A DNA stretch of 64,000 nucleotides from Haliotis asinina (Eukaryota > Mollusca > Gastropoda > Lepetellida > Haliotidae). The translations under genes were made by a program, and so were the position numbers. Of this stretch, positions 1-12,879 are shown in pieces. Below the pieces are notes generated by a model. The model made no database searches and was not told the origin of the DNA. It saw only the letters and a list, made by a program, of their open reading frames with translations. The DNA lies in contig NC_090291.1 in NCBI RefSeq assembly GCF_037392515.1, positions 28,506,001-28,570,000 on the forward strand. Reading direction: 5' to 3'. How positions within the stretch are numbered: position 1 is the first letter of the stretch; each line of letters begins with the position of its first letter.

Positions 1-860
1 TGTGTGTATGTATGTGCGTGTATATATGTGTGTGTGTGTATGTGTGTATGCCTATATATATATATGTGTGTGCGTGCGTGCCTGTGTGGATATGGATTGA
101 AGTGAGATGCTTATTTGAACATAATGTAGTGTCCCGAGACTACTGCCTATTTGCCTTCTGCATATAACACTGTACAAAGACTTTACCTGATAATATTCGA
201 GGCTGAACTGACGCATTCTGCCCACGTGCTTACCTATGCTATATGGTTTGCGTTATTGCTGTTTAACGCCACCCACAGCAACACTTCATCACAATGTCGG
301 CGGTATGTAAAGAATACTGTCTGGACCAGACAATCCAGTGATCAGCGTGAACATCTCACACATACACACACACACGTATGTGTGTATGCCTATGTATATA
401 TATGCGCGTGTGTGTGTATGTATATATGTGTGTGTATATATATGTGTGTGTGTATGTATGTGCGAGTATATATATGTGTGTGTGTATGTGTGTATGCCTA
501 TATATATATATGTGTGTGCGTGCGTACGTGCGTGCCTGTGTGGATATGGATTGAAGTGAGATGCTTATTTGAACATAATGTAGTGTCCCGAGACTACTGC
601 CTATTTGCCTTCTGTATATAACACTGTACAAAGACTTTACCTGATAATATTCGAGGCTGAACTGACGCATTCTGCCCACGTGCTTACCTATGCTATATGG
701 TTTGCGTTATTGCTGTTTAACGCCACCCACAGCAACACTTCATCACAATGTCGGCGGTATGTAAAGAATACTGTCTGGACCAGCCAATCCAATGACCAGC
801 GTGAACATCAGGAACAAATGTTCAACCAAACAACCCTCTGTCGTATATTATAAGCTCTGT
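1..860. repeat. 454-bp tandem duplication with TG-rich microsatellites
   Basis: The segment near 90-354 recurs near 541-808 with only a few changes, giving a period of about 454 bp. Each copy is preceded by a (TG)n/(TATG)n microsatellite (about 1-85 and 355-540). The end of each copy ('ctggaccagacaatccagtg') is a fragment of the dispersed ~250-bp family found elsewhere in the window. Open frames here read through microsatellite and are not genes. Confidence 0.85.
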
Positions 861-1247
861 GACTTTGTTAAATATACGGAGAAATATATACATACATGTA
901 TTCCTTGCTGAGAATAAGAAACAATTGTACACAGTAGATGTAATTCAACACTGACATGTCTTTTTCACTTACAAAAAAATCACTATATGTGTTTCCGTAT
1001 CTCTGTTTTCTCTGGCCCGCCACCAAATGTTCTGTTTTGTTTACACGCTCGTCGCCTGGCAAGGGTTCGGCGGCACGGCACCAGGCAAGGATCAAACACT
1101 TATGTGCATGTATTTAAACACTTAATGAATTTACATAAAAATGCAAACTGTGCCAGTGCCTGGTTGGGCAGCACATGACTGACCTTTTCACATATGTCCG
1201 ATGTCATTCCGTATTTTCAGTGAACTGTTCAATGATCTGTTCAGTCG

Positions 1248-1472
1248 TGGAGATCTGGGATAGAACTGATCTTCAACAACCCATGTTTGCTGTAAGAGCC
1301 AACTAACGGGAAAGGGACGTCAGGCTCGTTGACTAGGTTGACGAATTCCAACTGCGTAGATCGATGCTCATGCTGTTGATCACTGGGTTGTCTGGTCCAG
1401 ACTTTAATTAATTACAGAACGCCGCTATATATCTGGAACGTTGCTTCGTGCGGCGAAAAACTAAACTCACTC
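1248..1472 (+). mobile_element. Dispersed ~250-bp SINE-like repeat (family B), degenerate
   Basis: Diverged copy of family B: 'caacccatg', a strand of 'aactaacggg', 'cgatgctcatg.tgttgatcac', 'ttgtctggtccagac', and the terminal 'gcggcg.aaaactaaactcactc' tail. Better copies lie at 29636-29925 and 46630-46886. The tail is shared with the tRNA-headed SINE (family A), so the two probably use the same mobilising machinery (inference). Confidence 0.7.
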
Positions 1473-1609
1473 GCTGTTTTGGTGAATAATAGAGACTGGT
1501 TATTCTCCGGCATTGTACCTTTTCACATTTATGATCTGAACATAACCTCTGCAGGTTTAGTCAGGTTTGCAAATAAGAAAACATGACTTCGTTCAAGGGT
1601 CTGAAAGCC

Positions 1610-1935
1610 AAGTACCGTATTTCCTCTAATCGTTATCAAATAAGCGCCGGGCCTCTAATAAGCTCCTGGGGTAGAGCAACGGTTTGAAGAAATAGGCGCC
1701 GGGTCTCTAATAAGCGCCGTGTCTCTAATAAGCGCCGTGTGTCAAATAACCGCCGGGTGTCTTTATATAAATGTATTCTCCCTTGATTTGAAATCAGATT
1801 TATCAAGGAATGACCCTTAACTTGGGGACGTAAAGCTTTCCAACAACAAATTACGGTACAGCCAATAAAGGCAATAAGTGCCGGGTATGGAAGTCCGTTT
1901 TAAAAATAAGCGCTTGGGCGCTTGTTAGAGGAAAC
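1610..1935. repeat. 'aataagcgccgggtctct' repeat element
   Basis: Short tandem units of about 18 bp built on 'aataagcgccg' lie at about 1640-1760. An outer 'tatttcctctaat' at 1619 and an inverted 'gttagaggaaa' at about 1925 flank the block, with further 'ataagtgccggg' and 'ataagcgc' copies inside the right half. This looks like a non-autonomous element with imperfect inverted ends. No coding frame. Confidence 0.55.
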
Positions 1936-2295
1936 ACCCTGCTGTGTTTCGGTTGGAATTCGAACTTGCAGCTCATAGCTCAGTGTTCCCGAAAACCCCT
2001 GCTCGAGTGTCTTATTGCCGCGACACTTCCCTTATCTGAGACAGGACATCCTGACACACACGGGCGGGATGACACGAGAAGTGCCGGGCGGATGTGAAGA
2101 TGCCGATGCAGAAATATGAGCCTTCACAGCTCCTCCTCCTCCCAGGACATGGCGATTCGTCATGTCAACGCCAGAACCCCTGTGTGGAAGCAACATCTTA
2201 TGATTCATCATCCGTCGTCGGTGATGGCGTACACAGACAAGCTGAGATGGAGGATGTCGCGACAATGTACTGAAAGTTGCTGGGCCGCTTAAGTG

Positions 2296-2413
2296 GAGTT
2301 AAGTTTTACGCCGCACTCAGCAATATTCCAACTATGGCCATTTGCGCTTTGAGTGAGTTAAGTTTTACGCCGCACTCAGCAATATTCCAACTGTGGCCAT
2401 TTGCGCTTTGAGC
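2296..2413 (-). repeat. Twice-repeated SINE tail fragment (59-bp unit)
   Basis: Two tandem 59-bp copies of 'gttaagttttacgccgc...gcaatattccaac', the reverse complement of the shared SINE 3' tail. Another partial tail in the same orientation lies at about 2769-2850. Confidence 0.7.
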
Positions 2414-2934
2414 AAGTCGTACATGGAAATAGCGCTTTACAGGCATGCTGTTATATAGAGACGAGACCTAGTCTGCATACATAAACATTTTGAGTACAAA
2501 GCTTAAATGAGTTGGGCTTTTGAAAAACATATTTCTTCATTACATTGTTATTTACGCACAGAAACGTCAGAGCACCAAATTTGAAAAAAGCAAAACTAAT
2601 TCACACAGCTACGGTCCATATGAGATAGAAATGAGTATTTTTATATGTTATTTGATATTAAACTATACTGGATATAAGTAAATATAACATAACATATAAG
2701 ATAAAATAAAGCGGCTTTGGGGTCACAGCTGATGTCATTTTGTCGATAACATATGCTGATATCTATATGTGAGTGAGTGAGTATGGCTTTACGCCGCTTT
2801 TAGCAATATTACGACGAGGAACACGATTCACAAATACATGTACGTGACGTACATCGGCATGGGTACTCGTAGATGGCTGCATTCACATGGACTACAGTGA
2901 AGAGTGTCTGACCTGGAGAGGTTCAGTATTGTTT

Positions 2935-3400
2935 TTACAATATCTCGGTACCTGGGCTTGGTATTATCAGATCCACTCAACTACAGCAGGTACCTGGACA
3001 TGGAAGTATCAGATCCACTCAACCACATCAGGTACCTGGACATGGTATTATCATATCCATTCAACTACAGCAGGTACCTGGACATGGAAGTATCAGATCC
3101 ACTCAACCACATCAGGTACCTAGACATGGTATTATCATATCCATTCAACTATAGTCAGGTACCTGGGCATGGAAGTATCTGATCCACTCAACTATAGTCA
3201 GGTACCTGGGCTTGGTATTATCATATCCACTCAATCACATCAGGTACCTGGACATGGTATTATCAGATTCACTCAACTACAGTCAGGTACCTGGGCATGG
3301 TATTATCATATCCACTCAACCACATCAGGTACCTGGACATGGTATTATCAGATTCACTCAACTACAGCATGTACCTGGATGGTATTAACAGATTCACCTA
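2935..3400. repeat. 42-44-bp minisatellite containing GGTACC
   Basis: About ten tandem units, each carrying 'ggtacctgg.catgg' followed by 'tatcagatccactcaac' or 'tatcatatccattcaac'. The period is 42 bp in the first units and 43-44 bp later. Every unit keeps a GGTACC core, and two variants (ggaagtatcag and ggtattatcat) alternate. Short open frames across it are consequences of the period, not genes. Confidence 0.9.
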
Positions 3401-3423
3401 ATCATAGGGTGGGGGATGGGAGA

Positions 3424-3590
3424 GGAGGCTGTAGCCCAGTGGTTAAAACGTTCTCTCGTCACGCCGGGTCCGATTCCCCTCATGGGTGCAATGTCTGAAG
3501 CTCATTTCTGGTGCCCCTTGCTGTGATATTGCTGAAATATTGCTTAAGGCAGCGTAAGACCAAACTCACTCACTGACTCGCTCGCTCACA
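3424..3590 (+). mobile_element. tRNA-headed SINE (family A)
   Basis: The head 'tagcccagtggttaaaacg' resembles a pol III A box, followed by a B-box-like 'gggtccgattcccc'. The body runs 'gtgcaatgtctgaagctcatttctggtg', then 'gatattgctgaaatattgctt', then the 'cactcactgactcgctcgctc' tail. Order and length (~165 bp) fit a tRNA-derived SINE. The copy is moderately diverged. Confidence 0.8.
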
Positions 3591-4162
3591 AATAAGGGAA
3601 GATACTATCATTACAATCACACAACATAACTGAAAGCTCTTAAATACATAATTCAATTATTCTTGATGTCTTCCCTTGCTCATCAAAGAATGCTGAGTCC
3701 GCCATGTCATCATAATGCAAGCAACATTTCTTTCGTATCAATTCATATATAGTGTTCTTAATAGCCATAGTGTATTCACAGTTGACATGTTAGTCAATGC
3801 CAACAGTGTGAAGATCACGGAAACATGTTTCAGGTCCACACCCAAATGCTGAAGTGCACAGCAGGTTTAGCCTCTAACAGCTATACACCTTCTTGTCGTG
3901 AAGTTTAAGGGGGTCCACGGGTATGATTTAGTCTAAACGTATTTGCACCTTTACCAGAGAAGAATATTTGATGAACATCTATTACGGCAGAAACATATTG
4001 CTTCAAATACAAAACATTGAAACCCTACATTTATGGACACGTCAAAGATATTCCTATATTTGTACAGACATTTTGTTCATGCTATAAAGTTCATAAAATA
4101 TGCAGATCTCAGTTTCAGTAATATCCTATATGAACAAAAGAGTTACATGGTCATAACACAAA

Positions 4163-4543
4163 TGAGCATCGACCTTTGCACATGGAATGCGATGACATAC
4201 ACCCAACAAGTAAGTGAGGACGACCACTCGATGACGTACACCCAACAAGTAAGTGAGGACGACCACTCGATGACGTACACCCAACGAGTAAGTGAGGACG
4301 ACCACTCGATGACGTACACCCAACAAGTAAGTGAGGACGACCACACGATGACGTACACCCAACAAGTAGGTGAGGACGACCACTCGATGACGTACACCCA
4401 ACAAGTAAGTGAGGACGACCACACGATGACGTACACCCAACAAGTAGGTGAGGACGACCACTCGATGACGTACACCCAACAAGTAGGTGAGGACGACCAC
4501 TCGATGACATTAGTTCCCTCATATGACACCGTGGGTTGCTGAA
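4163..4543 (-). repeat. Family-B repeat with an internal 39-bp tandem expansion
   Basis: Eight 39-bp units (4191-4502; starts at 4191, 4230, 4269, 4308, 4347, 4386, 4425, 4464) read 'gatgacgtacacccaacaag' plus 'taagtgaggacgaccactc'. The flanks ('gagcatcgacctttgcacat' to the left, 'gtgggttgctgaagatc' to the right) are the outer parts of a family-B repeat. The array is therefore an amplification of that element's core. Because 39 is divisible by 3, all frames stay open (13-residue repeats). I do not regard these as genes. Confidence 0.85.
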
Positions 4544-7500
4544 GATCAATTCTGACCAGGCTTACTTTACGGATCCAACATATTTGTGAACCCGTGAGAA
4601 TGGTTAATGAATATTTGTAAAGCAAGTATCATGATGTGGACTGAAGGTCATTCCTGCTGATATTATAGACAATACAGTATATGTCGCCAATACCAACTGG
4701 TATTCAGATAGGAAACTGTCAAGTTACATTTAATCACTAGCAGACATTCAATACACTACAGAGGTTGGTATAGACCTTGGCACACGAAATTGATGCTTTA
4801 GAACTTTTCTCAGAACAATGATGAGAATCATATATACATATTGACGGTAGTGAGTGGTCTAGCCAAGATGGATACTGAAAGATCAACTGTCGTTGATTTC
4901 ACGATTTCAGTAACCCGCATGACTAAGTTGTCAGTTAAGTAGAGAGTTAATGAATTGACAATAAATAGTTGGCGCATCATGGAATTGGCTCACGTGAATT
5001 ACTATCTCCATCAGTTGATCAATGTCAATAATACAACGTCAGTCTTTTTATGGCATTTGTTTGGGTTTTGTCTGTATGTTTCGTTGTTTGTCAGTCTAAG
5101 TAAACTTGGGCACAGTATTATATGTCATACTGCTGATACTGAGACTTAGTATGAACAGTGTAACGAATAATACTGAGCCTCAGTGCACTTAGACTGGTTT
5201 CCTGTTGCATGAGCTGGGCTTGTATGGGCTGGGACTATTCAAGATAAATCAAAATAAGCAGGATAAATCGATTATTTTCTGACTTACACAGAAGTGGCGA
5301 ATGAAGATGCCTATTTGTTGTTTGTATCATGACTGGGGAAATGCCACACAAGTACATCTAGTCACTATATTTAATCATGGTTTAATCTTCATAATGTTTA
5401 CACTGTGAACTGATAAACGTGTATTTATGATACTGAATATCTGTTTGATTTTATTGAAGACGGGAGTCCTATGATATTGTATGTACGATGTACTTGCAAG
5501 ATCTTTTAATTAGCATCATTGCGTTATCAAACCATGTCTCCTTCTGACATCTGCTGGATTGCTGTCAATATATAGACATTTGTATCATAGTCCAACAGTA
5601 TCCTCCACATATTTGGTAACTAAGATACTTCGTAAAGTTGATGGAGCTATCTGATATATTGCCGATACAAATACAGAGTACCAACTTTCGTTTCCTTGTA
5701 CTGGTTTTTCACACATACAGTGCCAAAGAAATGTATATATGCTCTTCAGATATATAGCTGAATCAGACAAACCATTATTTTCGTATAATCATCTTTAATT
5801 CCAACTCATACATATTTTATCTCATCGTATACGCTTTATATTAAAACTGACCATTGATTTTTCCAAATTTTATGTGCGATTAGCATATATATACTCTTCA
5901 ATAAAAGACACTTGGCATGCTCTTTTCGAGTTTACTTACTAAGTGTATTAACTGATTCAAACATGACATCATTGCTCAATCACAGTGAAAAAATAACTAC
6001 AAGCTTCCAAAACATGACTATCTAGAAAGTGTTTGGTAAAACTAGAGAGGGCTACCAAAGTCCCGTGGTCAGAGTAAAAGGTGTGTATCTCGTTACCATG
6101 AGCATCGATATCAGCTTGGCAGCGGTGACTCACAGAAGAAAGGAAATGCTGAGTGCTGTTTTGAGGAATGTTTTGACTCCTGCTGAAGCGCTGTGTGCAC
6201 CGTGCAGGGTGTCTGCACACGAAGCAGACCTTTGGGTTTCAAACTATGCACATGAAGCAGACCTTATTTTTCCTTTGATGTTCACTAATTTGGTTTTTCA
6301 ACTGACTGGCGTTTGTTTAGGGGCTTAACTATGAGATCACATGTCTATATGAAATGACCTTGTGACAAATATTAGCAATAACCACAACCATCCATGCCTC
6401 CATAACAACGAAATTACACTAATGGACTATGCAGATTCTGCATCTTTTAACAAACAAACCAAGGATGCCATGAATGGATTTTGACATGGTCCTCTGAACG
6501 AGTCCGAAGGATATACGGCCACACTGATCAACGGCGGATACAGCTTTTGGAGGTGGGTGGAGGTGCACAGTTCAATTTCACTGTCATTTTCCATTTTCAA
6601 TAAACTTTCAGGATAAAAAGGTGTGGCGCACCCCTGCACCTCCTCCCCCCGCCGCCATTGATGATATAACCATTCCCAAAGTCTAGGGTTAAGCATTGCA
6701 CATAAACTTATGAGAGGGACACAAAGCACGCCACACGAGACTTCAATTTTGTTTAGAAACAAAACCTGTTCCTCAATAGAAAATAAAGAACTTGTAATTC
6801 CAGTGCACTCGTTTATAAACTTAACAGTCAGATTTGATCCAAAATAGGTGCTTGTATAACATACATACATGTATACTGTTTAGCAACGACTGACATCACT
6901 TCTCGATTTTGCAACACTGTAAATCATTCACACTGTACATTCATAGATATCCCGGAGCGGTATTTATATAAGCTTATGCTTGTTTACCGATCCGGTTTCA
7001 TTGGAAATAAATATGTTTAAATCACTTCCTTGTTTGTCCACTGTGTCTATATATTAAATGGGGCACAACCATCAAACTACATGTATGTAACATTTTCAAA
7101 AGAGCAATTCTGTTTCTAGTACCGATAAAGATAGGAACAGAACGTAGCGGGGCATTTAGTGCAGATTGAGTCAGGTAAACAATTAGTTTATCTATTATTC
7201 ATACGTGTGTGTATCAGCTTTGGTGTCCTGCAATCCATATTTATAGTAAATGTAATGCCTTGCTCGAAACCTTCTCTCCCACTTTCTTGTAAGGATTCTG
7301 ACAAGAACGAACACGTGGTGGAATGCTCCAGAGAATCAACAGCGCGGAACTACATGCACGGCACAGTGATCATTGATACTGCACGCATGGTTCAGTGCCC
7401 ACTGACACTACACTATGGATTTCGGTGTCTATTGTAACTGATGGGGATTGGTTGTATACATTGCTAGATATTGATTTCTGAGCTGGAACTAATGGTAATA

Positions 7501-7555
7501 CGTACCCGGAAATCGGTCTGTGAAAGAACAAAAGTGTTACCGTGTCAGAATAAAG
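4544..7555. other. Intergenic stretch without recognisable gene
   Basis: AT-rich sequence with only short, unconserved open frames on both strands (longest 147 codons, minus, 6427-6870, no recognisable domain). At 6200-6265 an 'acgaagcagacctt' / 'atgaagcagacctt' pair is repeated. I see no exon series with plausible splice sites. Confidence 0.5.
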
Positions 7556-9487
7556 CAGAGCGGTGCTATACAACAGTATAAGACAGAGCGATAGTATAAA
7601 AGATAGTGTAAAATAGACTGGCAGTATAAAGTAGAGCGTCAGTACGAAAGAAAGCGACATTGCAAAAGGTAGTATAAAGTTGAGCAGCAGTATAAAATAG
7701 AGGGTCAGTATAAAGTAGAGCGTCAGTATAAAATAAAGGGTCAGTATAAAGTAGTGCATGAATGTAAAATAGAGCGGCAGTACAAAATACAAAGGCAGTA
7801 TGAAGTAGAGAGACACTACAGAGTAGAGTGGTGGTATAAAGTAGAGCGGCAGTATAAAGTAGAACGACAGTATAACATAGGGCGGCAGTATAAAATAGAA
7901 CGGCAGTATAACATAGGGCGGCAGTATAACATAGGGCGGCAGTATAAAATAGAACGGCAGTATGACATAGAGCGGCAGTATAACATAGGGCGGCAGTATA
8001 AAATAGAACGGCAGTATAACATAGAGCGACAGTATAAAGTAGAGCGGCAGTATAACATAGAGCGGCAGTATAAAGTAGAACGGCAGTATAACATAGAGCG
8101 GCAGTATAACAATGAGCGGCAGTATGAAGTAGAACGGCAGTATAACATAGAGCGGCAGTATAAAGTAGAACGACAGTATAACATAGAGCGGCAGTATGAC
8201 AGTATAAAATGGAGTTGTGGTATAACGTCAAAGGCAGTATAACATAGAGCGGCAGTATAACATAGGGCGGCAGTATAAAGTAGAACGGCAGTATAACATA
8301 GAGCAGCAGTATCACATAGAGCGGCAGTATGACATAGAGCGGCAGTATAACATAGAGCGGCAGTAAAAAGTAGAAGGGCAGTATAACATAGAGCGGCAGT
8401 ATAACATAGAGCGGCAGTATAACATAGAGCGGCAGTATAAAGTAGAACGGCAGTATAACATAGAGCGGCAGTATGACAGTATAAAATGGAGTTGTGGTAT
8501 AACGTCAAAGGCAGTATAATATAGAGCGGCAGTATAACATAGAGCGGCAGTATAAAGTAGAACGGCAGTATAACATAGAGCGGCAGTATAAAGTAGAACG
8601 GCAGTATAACATAGAGCGGCAGTATAACAATGAGCGGCAGTATGAAGTAGAACGGCAGTATAACATAGAGCGGCAGTATAAAGTAGAACGACAGTATAAC
8701 ATAGAGCGGCAGTATGACAGTATAAAATGGAGTTGTGGTATAACGTCAAAGGCAGTATAACATAGAGCGGCAGTATAACATAGAGCGGCAGTATACAGTA
8801 GAACGGCAGTATAACATAGAGCAGCAGTATCACATAGAGCGGCAGTATGACATAGAGCGGCAGTATAACATAGAGCGGCAGTATAAAGTAGAAGGGCAGT
8901 ATAACATAGAGCGGCAGTATAACATAGAGCGGCAGTATAACATAGAGCGGCAGTATAAAGTAGAACGGCAGTATAACATAGAGCGGCAGTATGACAGTAT
9001 AAAATGGAGTTGTGGTATAACGTCAAAGGCAGTATAATATAGAGCGGCAGTATAACATAGAGCGGCAGTATAAAGTAGAACGGCAGTATAACATAGAGCG
9101 GCAGTATGACAGTATAAAATGGGGTTGTGGTATAACGTCAAAGGCAGTATAACATAGAGCGGCAGTATAACATAGAGCGGCAGTATAAAGTAGAACGGCA
9201 GTATAACATAGAGCGGCAGTATGACAGTATAAAATGGAGTTGTGGTATAACGTCAAAGGCAGTATAACATAGAGCGGCAGTATGACAGTATAAAATGGAG
9301 TTGTGGTATAACGTCAAAGGCAGTATAACATAGAGCGGCAGTATAACATAGAGCGGCAGTATGACAGTATAAAATGGAGTTGTGGTATAACGTCAAAGGC
9401 AGTATAACATAGAGCGGCAGTATAACATAGAGCGGCAGTATGACAGTATAAAATGGAGTTGTGGTATAACGTCAAAGGCAGTATAAT
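7556..9487. repeat. 2-kb minisatellite of 18-bp units with higher-order structure
   Basis: About 100 tandem 18-bp units of the type 'agcggcagtataacatag', with variants 'aaagtaga' and 'acatagggc'. A 36-bp spacer beginning 'gacagtataaaatggag' interrupts the array nine times, at 8198, 8475, 8716, 8993, 9108, 9223, 9284, 9363 and 9442. Intervals are 277, 241, 277, 115, 115, 61, 79 and 79 bp, all equal to a multiple of 18 plus 7. The long frames on both strands (QYNIER/QYKVER-like on plus, CYTAALLYTA-like on minus) follow from the 18-bp period and are not considered genes. Confidence 0.93.
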
Positions 9488-10930
9488 ACAAAAGTAGTGA
9501 TATTGATATCAAATCCACTGCTACAACGGTGAAGTTTGTCAATAGGTTGAGTATCCAGGATAACAGATCCCCATACAGCTGATGACCTTGTAACTTGCGG
9601 TAACATGTGAGATTACAGACCACATTGAACTTTGTATACCTATGACAAAGACTTCAGATGACTGTCCAACACCCTGGATCAATACAAAACCGTCAAAATA
9701 AATCTCAAGTCTAAATATATTACACCGCTGTCCTTCACTGTCTACAAGCTAGACAATGGCAGTGTTACTCGTTAATAACTGTGTTCCATGTACACAGAGG
9801 GAGAGTCTAGACGTGATTCGCTGAAGATACTTACACCGACAAAATAACCCTTAAAGCAGGGAATCTATATTAAGACGATGTAGAAAGGTTTACCACTACA
9901 CATAGTAGTGTTCAGCAATGTCTAACGAGTGACAGCCGCAATGTGACTCAATCAGATTACTCACTCTCATACCCACCCACCCACCCCCCAGCGGGGTCTA
10001 CGAACACCCCTATTTCTCGGATTCTAACCCATGGTGCATTCACACATAACAAATATTCCTTTTGTATTGAGTTCTGAGTGCAACTTAGGCTGCACTAATA
10101 CTTTGTCGTGGGTGCTTCATATACACCCCGTCAGGTTACAGACGAACGGCAACCAAACTTTGTTACGCTTGATAAATATTGAAATTCTTCACAAATTCAT
10201 TTGGATTCATGCATCTAACGTATCATTTTTTCTCGTGATATTTATTTCTACTGACGTATAGTATTCAGACATAAAGATTAATCCGTTTGTATTGACTTCT
10301 GAATTCAAATAAAGATGCATTATCACTTTGTTGTGCTTCATACAGACTCCTGTGATGTCACAAATGAATTGCAAGTAATAAATAGTGCCATTCCTCACAA
10401 GGTAACTGGGAGTCATACATCTAACATAAACGTTTTATCTCCAAGTATGTACTGCTATTCCTGTAAAGCAATCGGTACGGGTGTTAATCTCTACGCGATG
10501 ATTTCAGTTAAACACATTGACCTTCACAATGAAATGTGATCGTGAAGCGGATTAACGGTAATCCATTTGATCCGTTTATGGACACATTCATCCCGGTGTA
10601 GCGCACCTGCAAGTGGCCTACGATGGCGTGCAAACGTCATAATTTCACAAAGCATGGTTGATTAGCTAGGTAATCGTTTTCTACACATAAATCATTAACT
10701 GGTTCCTTAAACAGTTTACCTAATCCTGGAGTCTTTAAATCTGTTTCAGGATTTACTAACAGTTTTAGGTTAATGCAAAAGATGTGATAAGAATGAAGAT
10801 TTTTTTATGTTCTTTATGTATTTCACTTCTAAATGCCCTTCAAAGACTTGAAAAGATGTGATCTTGTAATTAATTGTTGATTCAATAAAGAGACTTAACA
10901 TATGGGGAGTTATCAACTTGGGCGATATGA
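9488..10930. other. Intergenic; contains a diverged ~230-bp duplication
   Basis: No gene recognised. The segments near 10056-10240 and 10283-10450 resemble each other ('ttttgtattgagttctga' versus 'gtttgtattgacttctga', then 'gcttcatacaga' and 'catctaac' motifs in the same order). This suggests an old tandem duplication with a period of about 230 bp. Confidence 0.45.
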
Positions 10931-11098
10931 GAGCGTGTGAAAGCTTAGTTTTACGCCGCCTTTATCAATATTCCAGCAATATCATGACAGGAGACACTAG
11001 AAATGGGCTTCATATATAGTACCCTTGTGGGGAATCAAACCCATGGCTTCGGATTGACGAGAGAAAGCTTTAACCACTGGACTACCCCATCGCTCATC
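10931..11098 (-). mobile_element. tRNA-headed SINE (family A)
   Basis: Reverse-strand copy. It reads from the 'agttttacgccgcctttatc' tail through 'atgggcttcatatatagtac' and 'gggaatcaaacccatggc' (B-box complement) to 'taaccactggactacccc' (A-box complement). Nearly full length, no (CACT)n remaining. Confidence 0.8.
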
Positions 11099-12879
11099 GC
11101 GACATGAGTCATGTAACGCTGATCATTTCGTAACACTCTTTGGTATTGTGGTCACTTTAAGCACAAATCCTCTTGGTTAGATTATACACCAAACGCCACT
11201 TCATCTATAGTTCCTGTTCGGGATTGTTTTGTTTCTATGTTTTGGTTTCTCATGTTTTTAAACTAGACTGTTCATTCCCAATGACTGACATCATGAGCGT
11301 CAATGCGTACAGCTGATGCGCAATGAGCTGGCCTGACCACGATTAATCACCTCCCACGACCAGAATGCACTGACGACCAATTCTAACTAGGGTCGTTACG
11401 AGAAACAATGAAGAGGGGGCACATTTACAGTGAACAAGCATGGTTGCTCAAGACCAGTTTTCACCTAGACGGGTTTGAATTTTTACACGGTCCCTTTGGA
11501 CAAAGCGTTCGTAGCGCTACGACATTCGTGAGCCTAAAGTAAGCTATAGAATTACGACGGGTCGTAACGTAACGCTTTGTGGATCGGGGCCAGGGTATGT
11601 ACCTACTTTTATCAGTAACGTGAAATATCCACTGCATGTCTTAAAGCAGCAATTATATATAAACAAAAACTAACCTTATGCAAGCACAGGCATAATGAAA
11701 ACCCCTTTAACAATATCCCGACGGAGTATTAATCATTGAAAAGGGTTCAGTCTATTTCTATGAGCTTGGATTCTAACTCACCCTGGTTATATAGATAGGT
11801 TTGTATGCTCCATGCACATGCGTCAGGTATTATAGGATGGGGAAGTTCACTAATGATAATATTTTGGATAACAATTTCTGTTGTTTTGTGAGGGCGAAAT
11901 TCAGCACAGATTGTTATTCACCATTAATATGTCATTATCGTGCTTGAGACGTTCACACGGGAACAGTCCACAGCCTCCGTTCTAGTCTATTAGCCATACG
12001 ACTTAAAAGTATGGAAAAGTAGAAGGGGCATTGTCGCGTTGTTTCGTTGTCGTCCGTACAGAAACGAGCGAAAAGTGACAAAATTGGCCTAAAGCGTGCG
12101 ACAAAGGGCCTTAATATCCCGTTGTCAACCATTGGTTGTTTTCGTCAGGGTGATAACGCGACAATGTCCCTTCTTGGATTCCATAGAAAAGGGAAAGTTT
12201 GATGGTTTTCGTTCCTATTTTTCCGGTAGACATAATTGTTATCACTTTCGACCTCTGACAGGGGACAAGGCGGTGCGTTAATTGTCAATTAGTAATGGTA
12301 AAACGTCAAAACAAGACTCGATTATCCACCGACAGAGACGACATTATGCGTAAAACACAAAATAGCGTCCAGCGGATAAGCCAAAATGGATTTATTCTCT
12401 GTATAGGGATTATATTATCTGTGTACAGCTGAACAGTCCTACAGGTTCCTCATTGTGAATGACAATAATTTCCTACATGCACGTGATGTTTTGGAGTCAT
12501 TGTTATCGATACATTGACAAAATTTGGTACATTAAACCAGAGGATGAAGTCAAATTTTTGTCAAATATATAACCTCACTGGACGCTTTACAAACTAACAA
12601 GCGCTTAGCTAGTAGACGGAGACAATGGCAACATCGATGTTGTCAACACAATGTTTTTTTATTTTGATGGTTTATTTGTTTTCTTGCATATGAATATACT
12701 TTATGTTCCAAAGACATTTATTCTTACAATATAGTTTTGGTTGAATTATTTGTTGGAAACATGTTTGGAACAGATCTCTGTTTGTCCATCTGATAACCAC
12801 TTACTGGATCCGATGGTTACCCGTGGCAGTTTAGTATATTGTGTATAAAAGTACTGGGTTGTTAAACATGTGAAGATCC
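11099..12879. other. Intergenic; small inverted-repeat element at 12019-12171
   Basis: No gene recognised. 'agaaggggcattgtcgcgtt' at 12019-12038 pairs with 'aacgcgacaatgtcccttct' at 12152-12171 (19 of 20 positions), with about 113 bp between. This could be a small MITE or a chance remnant of one. The rest shows only short unconserved frames. Confidence 0.45.

Noticed and set aside
151-853. Pair of similar frames (MPSAYNTVQRLY.. and MPSVYNTVQRLY..)
   Set aside because: They are the two copies of a non-coding tandem duplication running into microsatellite. Similarity reflects duplication, not coding constraint.
2032-2265. 77-codon minus-strand frame in GC-rich sequence
   Set aside because: No domain, no exon context. 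Lies between repeat fragments.
4033-4625. Repeat proteins of 124-169 codons on both strands
   Set aside because: Artefact of the 39-bp array inside a dispersed repeat.
6427-6870. 147-codon frame on the minus strand
   Set aside because: No recognisable domain, no supporting splice sites or neighbouring exons. Probably chance or an unrecognised repeat.
7566-9256. Repetitive frames of 100-250 codons (CYTAALLYTA and QYKVERQYNIER types)
   Set aside because: Produced by the 18-bp minisatellite. No start context, splice sites or conserved domain.
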